From: Acuticoccus sediminis
Lineage (GTDB): Bacteria; Pseudomonadota; Alphaproteobacteria; Rhizobiales; Amorphaceae
Direction: 5' to 3'
DNA length: 64,000 bases
Assembly: GCF_003258595.1 (NCBI RefSeq)
Contig: NZ_QHHQ01000002.1
Location: 434,001-498,000, forward strand
Under the pieces are notes generated by a model. It searched no databases. It was not told where the DNA came from and was given only the letters and a program-made list of their open reading frames with translations. Below, one piece after another: positions 43,102-52,500 of this stretch (the first letter of the stretch is position 1; every line of letters begins with the position of its first letter). The position numbers and the translations under genes were made by a program.

Positions 43102-44160
43102 TCAGCGCCGGTCCGCCGCCCCTGCAGGCTCGATGGACACCCACCGGGAGAGGTCCGGACGGTCGATGGCGCGCAGGAGGCACGCCCTGGTGAGGTCGCG
43201 CCCGCACGCCAGCGCCGCGTCGGCTGCGACCTGACCGGCCAGATATGTCTCGGCGACAGGGCGGGCGGTTCCCGACAGGAGCGTGACCCGATCCGTCGCT
43301 TCCGTTGTGTCGAGAGCGTCCGGCATCGCGATCACCCGGTCGAACCGGCCCGCCGCCGGCGTCTCCCCCGGACCGATGACGAGAAGCGTGGCCGCATCCT
43401 CGCGCAGCACGATGCCCGCGTCGCGCAGCGCATCGGTCCACGACGCGTCCGCGGACGTCAGGCTCACGGCGCCGATGCGCTGGCGTGACAGGAAGGCGAC
43501 GACGGTGCCGCGCACCGCCCGGTCCAGCGCCGCGCCGACCGGCGTGCGGGCCTCGTCGGCGGTGAGGATGGCGGGCCCTTCGTCTGCGATCACGAAACGT
43601 CGGCCCCAGGCGCCGCCGGCTTCGTTCGCCTCGCCGAGCGCGGCCTCGAAGGCGAGCCGCTCGCCGTGCTCCGACGGCGCCGCGAGGCGCACCTCCCGCG
43701 CCGTCACCCCCCGGCGCGCACGCCGGCTGAGGTCGCCGAGGTAGGCGGCAAGGTCCGTCAACACGGCATCGTCGGCCTCGAAGCGCGGCATCTTGGTGGA
43801 GAGCGCGCGCCCGTCCGGCGCCGCGCCGAGGGTGACCGCACGCGCCAGAGCCTTGACGTCATAGCCCCCGTCGGGCCGCAGCGGATCGGTCAGCGCCTCC
43901 CAGACGACGGGCGGAAACTCCACCCCGCCTTCGCGGCCGCCCTCACCGTCGGCACCATGGCACCCGGCGCACGCGAAGCTCGCTGCCGGGACGCGCACAC
44001 GGCCATCGGCCAGAACCGCCGTCGCGCCGGCGCCTTCCTCGTAGAGCGCCGCGCCGGGGCCGGGCGCCTCCTCGGCGTCCGCCGCGCCGCCTGCCGCCAG
44101 CGCGCCGAGACCCAGTGTCCCGGCACCCAGCGCGATCAGGGCGGCGCGCGTCAGTCGCAT
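43102..44160 (-). CDS. Cytochrome c fused to a periplasmic-binding-like domain
   Basis: The 352-residue protein has a signal peptide (about 1-28), then a class I cytochrome c domain with the haem site CAGCH at 64-68 and a likely axial Met124 in STKMPRF. From about 150 the sequence GERLAFEAALGEANEAGGAWGRRFVI resembles the first strand and helix of type 1 periplasmic-binding proteins, but the domain is only about 200 residues, shorter than usual. It is the last gene of the multicopper oxidase operon, overlapping the Sco1 gene by ten bases. A role passing electrons to or from the oxidase is plausible but unproven. Confidence 0.85.
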   Translation of the reverse strand: MRLTRAALIALGAGTLGLGALAAGGAADAEEAPGPGAALYEEGAGATAVLADGRVRVPAASFACAGCHGADGEGGREGGVEFPPVVWEALTDPLRPDGGYDVKALARAVTLGAAPDGRALSTKMPRFEADDAVLTDLAAYLGDLSRRARRGVTAREVRLAAPSEHGERLAFEAALGEANEAGGAWGRRFVIADEGPAILTADEARTPVGAALDRAVRGTVVAFLSRQRIGAVSLTSADASWTDALRDAGIVLREDAATLLVIGPGETPAAGRFDRVIAMPDALDTTEATDRVTLLSGTARPVAETYLAGQVAADAALACGRDLTRACLLRAIDRPDLSRWVSIEPAGAADRR

Positions 44161-44756
44161 CGCGGCTGGGCACGCACGAGCGCCACGAGGTCGTCGGGTG
44201 TGACCGCCCCTCTCAGGCGTGTGTAGCGCCCCGTGCAGGGCTGGCCGACGAGGTAGGTCTCCACATGGTCTTCGAGCGGGCCCGGATGGAAGTTGAGCGC
44301 CTGCAGCAGGGGCCGGGTTCCGCGCGGCCCGCCCGTCAGCCACAGCCAGTCGGGCCCCGCCCCGAAGGTTCTCGCGGTCTCGGCGAGCCGCTCGGGCGTG
44401 TCGCCGACGGGGTCGATCGCCACCGTCACCAGCGTCGCCTCGCGCGCCTCGCCGGCGCCGAGCTCGTCGTCCACGACCATCAGCACCGCATGCACACCGG
44501 GACAGATCGTGGTGCAGGACATGTAGGTGAAGGCGAGGATCAGCGGTCGGTCGCCGGGAAGGCGCGAACGAAAGCCGCCCTCCACGCCGTCCTTGTCGCG
44601 GACCGGAAGGTCCGGCAGGCGCAGCATCTCCTCGCCCGAGACGACTTCGGTCATCGGCGTGGCGTGGTGCATGTGCTCGTGCTGCGCCGAGGCCGGCCCG
44701 AGGGGCGCCCACATCGACACGAGCGCGGCGACCGCAAGCGACTGCATCCGGTTCAT
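44151..44756 (-). CDS. Sco1/SenC family copper chaperone
   Basis: The 201-residue periplasmic thioredoxin-fold protein has a signal peptide (about 1-24), a histidine-rich start of the mature part (QHEHMHHA), and the Sco copper site: Cys81 and Cys85 in SCTTICPGVH with His164 in LEDHVETYLVG. Sco proteins deliver copper or reduce cysteines for cytochrome oxidases and related copper enzymes. Here it sits between the propeller-like protein (four-base overlap) and the cytochrome c (ten-base overlap), downstream of a giant multicopper oxidase, so copper loading of that enzyme is its likely job. Confidence 0.92.
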   Translation of the reverse strand: MNRMQSLAVAALVSMWAPLGPASAQHEHMHHATPMTEVVSGEEMLRLPDLPVRDKDGVEGGFRSRLPGDRPLILAFTYMSCTTICPGVHAVLMVVDDELGAGEAREATLVTVAIDPVGDTPERLAETARTFGAGPDWLWLTGGPRGTRPLLQALNFHPGPLEDHVETYLVGQPCTGRYTRLRGAVTPDDLVALVRAQPRCD

Positions 44757-46567
44757 CGCGGTCCCTCCTCGAGAACGATCGGTTCGAAGATGTGCCCGCC
44801 CGGCGCCGCGACGGTCACCGCGACGAGGCTCCCCGGGGGCAGGGTGTAGACGGCGCTCGACGTGCCGTCGGTCCCCGTCCTGATCGGCACGCGCTCCCGC
44901 CACGCGCCGGTGAACTCGGAGAACGTGAGGACGCCGCGCACGGCGAGCGGCGCGCCGGACCCGTCCGACAGCCTGAAGCGCAGCCCGGTGCCGTCCTCCG
45001 CGGCGACGGCGGCGATGCGGCCCTCAAGCGGCGCGTCGGGATCGTCGGGCGTCGCCACCGGCAGCGCGGAGCAGAAGGAGAGGCTGCCGAGGCCGGTGGT
45101 CGCGACGAGTTCCCAGCGCCCCGGCCCGGGGAGGCTCGCGACGGTGCGGAAGGTCCCCGCCGGCGCTTCCCGGAAGCTCCGGTCGAGGGTCGCGATCCGC
45201 CGCGGCACGCCGCCCATCAGCTTTGTCGCCGTCATGGCCGGGGCGTTGCCCATCGCGGACGCCTCGGCGATCCGGTACGCCTGACGGCTCTTCACGTTGA
45301 GCGCGAGCACGCCGTGGTCGGGGTAGAGGGAGGCGAGGAGGCCGTCGTCGACGCGGGGCGTCGCGCGCTTCTCGCCGATCGGGACCTCGCGGAACTCGGC
45401 CGCCTCGCCGCGGCCGAGGGCGACGAGGTCGAGGACGCCCACCCGGCTCTGGTCGGCCAGCATCAGGTACGCCGTCCGGTCGCTGATCATGACCTCCGAG
45501 ACGGGCACCTCGGTGCCGTCGCGGTCGCGCGCGTGGGAGACCTGCACCAACGCGCTGCGGGCGATGTCGACGATCGCCACCGGGCCGCCGGCCGGGTCGT
45601 AGGCGACCACGAAGCGCCCGTCCCCGGCGACGGCGAGCCGACGCGGATTTACAGGAACGTCGATCGCCACCGGATGGCGGGGGTCGTCCAGGTAGTGCAC
45701 GGCGAGGCGGCCCCCGGAGGCGGCGGTCAGGAGCGCGAACGGCTTGCCGTCACGGGCGAGCACGGCCGCCGCTGTCGCGGCCTCGCGCGTTCGCGCCATC
45801 ACGGCCCCGTCGCGCAGCGAGAAGGCGGCGGCGCCCTCCGTGCCCCAGACCGCGGCGGCGTCATGAGCCCCGCCCGCCAGCCCGTCCGCGACGAGCGGCG
45901 GCACCGAGGGCCCCTTGGGGACGCGCACGAGCCGCCGGGCGGCGGCGTCCTGCACCAGGGCGCCGCCGCCGGGCACCGGCACCACCGTCACCGGGCGGCC
46001 GAGGTCCCGCGCGACCTCCGTCACCGAACCGGCGGCATCGACGGCGACGAGCCGCCCCTCGTCGCTGAGCGGCAACAGGAACCGGCGCGCATGCTCGTCC
46101 GTGACGAGCGTCGCCGGACGGCTGCCGAGGCGGCTCGCCGCCAGCAGGTTGGCGGTCGCGAGCGAGAACTCCGGATCCACGAGCGTGACGGCGTCGTCCT
46201 CGGTGAGGACGCCGATGACGGGGTCGTTGAGGAAGACGGTGCCGGTGGACAGGCGGCCGGTGCGCAGGAACGCCTCGGCCGTTTCCGCGCACGGCAGGTC
46301 GGTCTCCTTCTGCCGCCGCAGCCAGCCGAAGAGGGTCAGCCCCTTCGGTGCCTCGCCGCCGCCGTGGCCGGTGATCGTCACGGTTACGGCGAACGGCTCG
46401 TGCGGGGCGATGGGCGCGGCCGGCGTGCCGTCCAGCGCCGTCAGCGTCACCTCGGCGGTGAGCGCGGGCTTCAGCTCGTCGCCCGGCTGCGCCATCGCGG
46501 TTGGGACACTAGGCACGGCCGCCAGCAGACCCGCGAGCGGGGCGGCGAGACGGGCACGGCAGCGCAT
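44753..46567 (-). CDS. Secreted beta-propeller-like protein of the multicopper oxidase operon
   Basis: The 604-residue protein has a signal peptide (about 1-26, ending TAMA) and an Ig-like first region with HEPFAVTVTITGHGG. A central part of about 350 residues consists of short, repeated strand pairs (for example GRLVAVDAAGSVTEVARDLGR and RFVVAYDPAGGPVAIVDIAR) that read like WD40/YVTN propeller blades. The last 100 residues look like another Ig-like domain. I recognise no enzyme motif. It begins nine bases after the oxidase gene and overlaps the Sco1 gene by four, so it is an integral operon member, perhaps a scaffold or electron-transfer partner. Confidence 0.75.
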   Translation of the reverse strand: MRCRARLAAPLAGLLAAVPSVPTAMAQPGDELKPALTAEVTLTALDGTPAAPIAPHEPFAVTVTITGHGGGEAPKGLTLFGWLRRQKETDLPCAETAEAFLRTGRLSTGTVFLNDPVIGVLTEDDAVTLVDPEFSLATANLLAASRLGSRPATLVTDEHARRFLLPLSDEGRLVAVDAAGSVTEVARDLGRPVTVVPVPGGGALVQDAAARRLVRVPKGPSVPPLVADGLAGGAHDAAAVWGTEGAAAFSLRDGAVMARTREAATAAAVLARDGKPFALLTAASGGRLAVHYLDDPRHPVAIDVPVNPRRLAVAGDGRFVVAYDPAGGPVAIVDIARSALVQVSHARDRDGTEVPVSEVMISDRTAYLMLADQSRVGVLDLVALGRGEAAEFREVPIGEKRATPRVDDGLLASLYPDHGVLALNVKSRQAYRIAEASAMGNAPAMTATKLMGGVPRRIATLDRSFREAPAGTFRTVASLPGPGRWELVATTGLGSLSFCSALPVATPDDPDAPLEGRIAAVAAEDGTGLRFRLSDGSGAPLAVRGVLTFSEFTGAWRERVPIRTGTDGTSSAVYTLPPGSLVAVTVAAPGGHIFEPIVLEEGPR

Positions 46568-46576
46568 CGCCGCGCC

Positions 46577-49500
46577 CTACCGCGTAGCGGTGCCGGCGGA
46601 CGCGGCGTCGGACACGGTGAGAAGCCCCCACGTGCCCGCCGAGCGCAGGAAGAGCGGGCCGTCGTGCCACACGGCGACGCCCTTCGTCGCCGCCGGCCAC
46701 AGCCACGCCGAGATCGCCTTGCCCGGTGCCAGAAGGGCCGAGCGCGGGAAACCGAAGCCGGGGAAGAGGTCGAGGTAGGAGTAACCGTTCATCGCGAAGG
46801 CCCGCTGGCGCGCCCTGCCGCCGGGATGGACCACGCGGATCACCAGCTGCTCCCCCGTCTCGGCCCTGAGGTTCATCGTTTCCGGCGCGGCCACGAGGTA
46901 GTCGGCCGGGAAGCGGTACGCGTTGAGGTCCTGGTGCCGGCGGATCGTCCCCTCCGCCCCGAGGTCGGTACCCGGCAGCAGCTCGCGCAGCACGCGGTGG
47001 AAGCCCGGCGACATGTAGCTGACCCCCGCCTCGCCGAGATCGTAGCTGTCGTCGCAGATGCCGCAGTCCGGCACCATCATGGCGGTCCGCCCGTCCGCGT
47101 CCCTGACCGGGCCGCCCGACGAGGGGGCGTCCTTCCAGCGCCAGGGGAGGGGCTTGTCGCTGTCCCAGAGGTTCAGCCCGTCCTGCCAGAAGAGGACGAA
47201 CTCGCGCAGGCGCACCGTCTCTCCGTCCTCGGCCTCGGCCGAATAGGTCATCGCGTTGCCCTGTCCTTCCGGCCGCGCGTAGCCGGCCGCGCAGCGCACC
47301 CAGCCGTCGCCGGCGTCGGCGTCGCAGTGGACGCCGGTGTCGCCCACCGCCGTCCACGTCACCGGGGTGACGTCGATGGCGCCGAAGAGGCCGTGCGGGC
47401 CCTGGGTGATGACGTCGGCCGCCGGATGCACCGGGACCGCGCCGAACGCGTAGGGGATGAAATGCGTGTACTCGTCCAGCGCCTCGAGGAGGGCCGCCTT
47501 GAGCTGAGTTGCGAGCACCTCGGTGATATCGGCCCGGTTGCCGGTCCCCGTTCCGTCCGCCGCCGTGAAGAGCGTCGCGTCGCGGTCCGGCGCGGCGGCC
47601 GGCCCGGTGAGCGTCACGGTCTCGCCGCCGCGGGCGAGCGTCACGACGTAGCCGCGCCCGAGAACCGTAGCGAGGCCCTGTTCCGACCCCTGCGCGCTGG
47701 CGACGGTGATGCCGAGGGGCGCATCGCCGCTGAGACCAAGGGTGTCGGGGGTGATCCGCGCGGCGAGGCGATCCTCCGCGCCGAACGCGAGCGCGTCCCG
47801 CGCCGCGCCCGGGTCCGATGGCAGCGCCGAGCGCACACGCCCCGCATATGCGACGATCACGTTCGAGACCCTGACGCCGCCGCGGCCGCCCTCGAGCGCC
47901 GGCTTGTTGTAGCCATAGCCCGCCGGAACGTCGCGGATCAGGTCGAGCCCGGGCAGGCCCAGCGACAGTGCGAGACGCGCGCTCGGCCGCAGATTCGCGT
48001 TGGAGGGGAGGCCGTGGCCGGTGTCGGGGAGCGGCTCGAGGAGCCCGACCGACCGTCCGGTCCCGTCGAAGTCGTCGTCGACCTCGGGCGTCGGGTCGTT
48101 GTTGAGGGTCACGATGCGCGGCAGCAGGGCGTCGCCCAGCAGGTCGCGCATGGCCGGCTCCTTCGCTTCGCCCATGAGGTTGAGGAGGCGCAGCCGCAGG
48201 CAGTCCCCCGCCGTCACCCGCAGCACGAAGGGTTCCGGCTGCTCGTCGTACGCGGCGCGGATCGCCTCGATCACCCCGTCGGCGGTGAGCGCACCGAACC
48301 CGCCGCCGTCGCCGAGCGACAGCACCCCGAGGTCGGCCGGCGACAGGAGCGCCAGGAACAGTCCGTCCGGGTCGGTCAGCTTCTCGCCGTACCGTGTCCC
48401 GTCTTGGTCCGGGAAGACGCGGCGTGTCTCCACGGCGACGATGGCCGTCTCGACGATGCGCTGCGTCTCGCCCTTCTGCGGATCCGGAATGGGGCAGGCG
48501 AGCCCGTTCTCGGACCTGGCGTCGTCGGCGACGGCCACGTTCTCCGGCTTGACCCGGGGCAAGGTGAGGAGTCTCTCGCCGATCGCGGCCGGATCGGTCC
48601 CCGGGGACGGTGCGACGGCGAGAGTGTTCGGGTCTTTCGCGTCCTCGTCCTCGAAGATGCGGATGAGGCCCCAGGCCCCGTTCCACAGGGCGTCGACGGT
48701 GCCGAAGCTGTAGAAATAGTCGGACGAGCGCATCGGCACGCCGTCCGCCGACAGGTCGTCACCCGCCGGGATCGCCGCGAACTCGGTGGCCTCGGCGCTC
48801 AGGCCGACGTCGAAGCGCAGCGAGCCCTGCATCTCGAAGTGTTCCGAGATGCCGATCTCCTGCGCGAAGGAGAACCCTTCCGCATTGTCGCACTCCGCGA
48901 GCGCCTCCTCGTAGAGCGCCCACCACCCGATCTCGTCGTCGGTCATGAGGCCGTCGCTCTTGAGGCGTTCGGGGACGCCGTCCAGCCAGAGGCGGTACTG
49001 CGACGGACGGGTGTTGATCAGTTCGTCCCGCTCGAAGCACCGTGCCTGGAGGTTCGGACTGTCCTTGAAGCGGCCGGAGACGCCGAGCGGCTGCATCCCC
49101 CGCATCCAGTGCTGGTCGATGTTGCGCTTGAAGGGTTGGCCGACGACGTTGAACGTGTGCTGCACCTCCTGCGCGCCCTGGATCATGCGCAGCACGATCC
49201 GGTCGTCGTGATAGGCCTGCAGCACCGGCGTCTCGGGATCGCCGTGGAGGCGCGAGCTCAGCGCCAGCCCGAGGTCGCCGCCTTCCGCGTCGGTGCGCTG
49301 GTAGGCGACCGAGCATTCCTCGAAGCTCCGGTTCTCGAGCGCCTCGACGACGGGGCTCTTACCCTCCGGTTCGCGGCCGGCGATCGTCATCGGCTTCAGC
49401 GCGCAGTCGGGCGACGCGCTGCCATCCTTCTCCTTCGTCCCGACGCGCAGCGGGATGGGCGCGCCGCGATAGTTGACGAGGTAGGGGTCGTGGTGGTCGA

Positions 49501-52500
49501 CCGAGATCGACTCCGGGCGCTCCGGCGCCGCGATCGGCTGGGCCATCGCCGCATGCGCGCCCGGCTTCTCCCCGTTGCCGCCGGCGGCCATCTGGCGGTA
49601 GGCGACGAGGTGCTTGCGCAGCGCGTCGATCTCGCTTGAGCCGCGGAAGAGGTCGCCGACATACCACCATTTATGATGGTCGTCGCGGTTCACGCCGCCC
49701 GCCACCCATGCCGGCGGGACCTCGCCGGGATAGGACCGGCTCGTCGTCTCGTCGCGCACGGGCGGGGTGAGGCACACGTTCTCCATCGCCCAGGGCTGCA
49801 GGCGCCACAGCGCCTCGCACCAGAGCTTGGCCATGCCCTCCAGCGTGCCCGGGTCCTTGCCCTCTTTGGCGACGTTGGCGATCAGCGAGTGCGGCGTGCG
49901 CTGGCGCGGATCGTAGAGCAGCGCGAAGTCGGCGATGGAGAGGGCGAACTCGCGGTAGTTCGGGTGCTCGAACGCGCCGCTGAAGCGCTCCGCGTCGGCC
50001 GCGTTGCGTGTGGTCACGATGCGCTTGCGCGTCCCCTCCCAGGGCTTGCTGCCCCACGCGACGCTCGTCAGCCGGTCCGTGTCCGGCAGCGGCCCGACGC
50101 AGCCCTCGTCCGCGTCGGAAGCCTGCTTCTCGCTCGGGCAGACGCTGGGAAGATAGTGGGACGGCACCTGCGAGCCCTCGGACCACTCGCCGGAGTGGTG
50201 CGTGCCCGGCTCGACAACGAGGGCCGCGTAGAAGCCGTGCTGCTGGATCGAGGAGGGGCCGAAGTGGTCGTGCGTGAAGACCGTGCGCATGGTCCGGTCC
50301 ACCGTGTCGCCGTTGTCGGCGATCGACAGGATCGGGTCGGCGAACCAGCGCTGCGTCGTCGTCTGGAACAGCTCGGGGCTGGCCGCGCGCACCTTGCGCC
50401 AGTGCTCCTGGCCCGGCTCTTCCGCGGCCTTGCATTCTGCCTCGCCCGCCGGTGTGAGCGAGCCCTCGCCCGTCACGGTGCCGCCCACCGCCGCACGCGC
50501 CGCGCAGCGCCGCACGAGGAGCTCGTCCGGCGCGAAGGTGCCGTCCTCGTAGTTGAAGCCGTTGCCGGACCCGTCGGACGAGGTGACGTCGAACTTCACC
50601 AGGTGGATGTGCTGGCCGATGGTGTCGGTCGGCGTCTTCACCTGGAAGTCGTCGAGTTCCAGCTCCTTCGGCAGCTCGTTGGTGTGGCGGAACTCGATGC
50701 ACTCGCCGGAGAGGGCGCGGAAGAAGAACGGCTCCTCGCTGTCGGAGATCTTCGGGGAGACGCGCCAGGGCGGTCCGTCCTTGTACCGTCCCGCCTCCGC
50801 CGTCAGCACGTCGATGCGCGCCTGCGGATCATGCCAGCCGGCGCGGTTGACGATCATGTCGAGCTGCACGGCGGAGACCTCGTAGCGCCGGAACCCGTTC
50901 AGCATCGGGTCGGGGATGAAGTCCTCCCCGTCGATGAGGCCCTTCACGAACGGATCCGGCCCCCTGGTGGTCGCCGTCAGGATGCCGTCGCTCCGGAACG
51001 GCGCGCGGGCGGCGATGCCGACCCCGCACGGGTCGGCGAACGGCGCCCCCGGCTTGGGCGGGCTGGCGTTGACTCCGAAGAGCGCGGTCGGCGCCGGCGC
51101 GGCGGTATCGCCGGGCAAGGGGGCGCGCGTCGTCGGGTAGCCGCCCTCGGTGAACGCGACCCCGTGGGAGGCGGCGCCGCCGGTCGGCGACGGGGCCGCG
51201 ACCACCGAAGCAAGCTTCAGCGCGGTGCCGCTCTTGCCGTCCTCCTCGTAGAGGTGCCCGTTCCAGTGGAAGCCCATCGCTGCGCGCTCCAGCCGCGTGC
51301 CCCAGTGGCTCAGAGTTTCGATGTTGGCGCGCGTGAGCTTGGCCGAGAGGTCGCCGAGCGCGAACGCCTTGGCGACGAGCTGCGCGGCGAACGCCTCGCG
51401 CCGCTCGCCCTCGAGGGCCTTCACCGGCGTTCCGTCCGCGACGGTCTCGGGCACCTCGATCCCCATCTTGCGCTCGGACCGGTCGGCGACGACGTGGCGG
51501 CCGAGGCCGCCGTCGAGCCACTGCGGCTCGCCCGCCGTGTCGACCGCGCTCCGGCCGTCGATGGTGCCGTCCAGACCGGGCGAGGGGCCGAAGTTGCGGG
51601 CGATGTCGAGCGGCGCCTGCGGCGGTCGGTGCCCCGGCTGGCCGGCGATGTAGAACGGGTAGCCGGGCATCGGCGTCGCCGCCTCGGCGCTGAGCTGGCC
51701 GTCGGCGTCGACGTCGCCGTCGTCGGCATAGGTCGGGATCAGCGGCAGCGGCTCGCCGGGGAGCGGCACCAGGGCGGGGATCGGCGTGCCGAGCCCGTCG
51801 CCGGTCGCGGGATCGGGCGCGAGCCACCGGCCCGAGATGCGGTCCACGCTGCCGGTTCGCCGGTGCGCGTTGTCCGGCCGGAAGTCGACCGAAAGGCCCT
51901 CGTCGGCCTGCCCGTCGGGCAGCCGCCGCGTTCCGTCCTCGAAGACGTCGTGCACGCGCCACAGCTCCCACATGCCCTGCGCGAAGTGCGGGTAGAGGTG
52001 GCAGTGAAAGATCGAGTCGCCGATCGTGCGGTTGCGGTTGCCGGAGCCGGCGGTGTCCCACCAGCCCTTGTCGCCGCCGTTCACCCCGCGAAGCCCGCCG
52101 TGGTAGATGTTGTAGGTGAAGCCCTGCTGCGGGCCGACGGTCTGGCTGTCGAGATAGCTGCCGCGGTTGGGATCGTTGCCGGCGAACCACTGATGGGCGT
52201 GCAGGTGGAAGACGTGCGTCTCCTTCGGCCCGGCATGAAAGTTCCGGAACACGACGGGATCGTTGAGGTAGCTGTGATGCACGTTGGACGGGTCGTCCGC
52301 GTACCACTCCAGCAGCGCCGGGTCGCCGTTCGCCCATGAGGTGAGGAAGAACTCCTCGTAGAGGCACTCCATGCACTCCGCGGCGGGGCCGATGCCCTTG
52401 CGGTTGGCGAGCACCATCGGCCCCATGCCGGACGCCCCGTAATTGATCCCGAAGCCGTCGCGCACGCCGGCGAGCTGGCCGAACTGCGCGAGCTCGCGGA

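Noticed and set aside
44792-49639. Rightward open frame of more than 1600 codons opposite the oxidase operon
   Set aside because: It is the antisense shadow of high-GC genes; the product is rich in Arg, Gly and Ala with no family motif, while the leftward frames have copper, Sco and signal peptide motifs.
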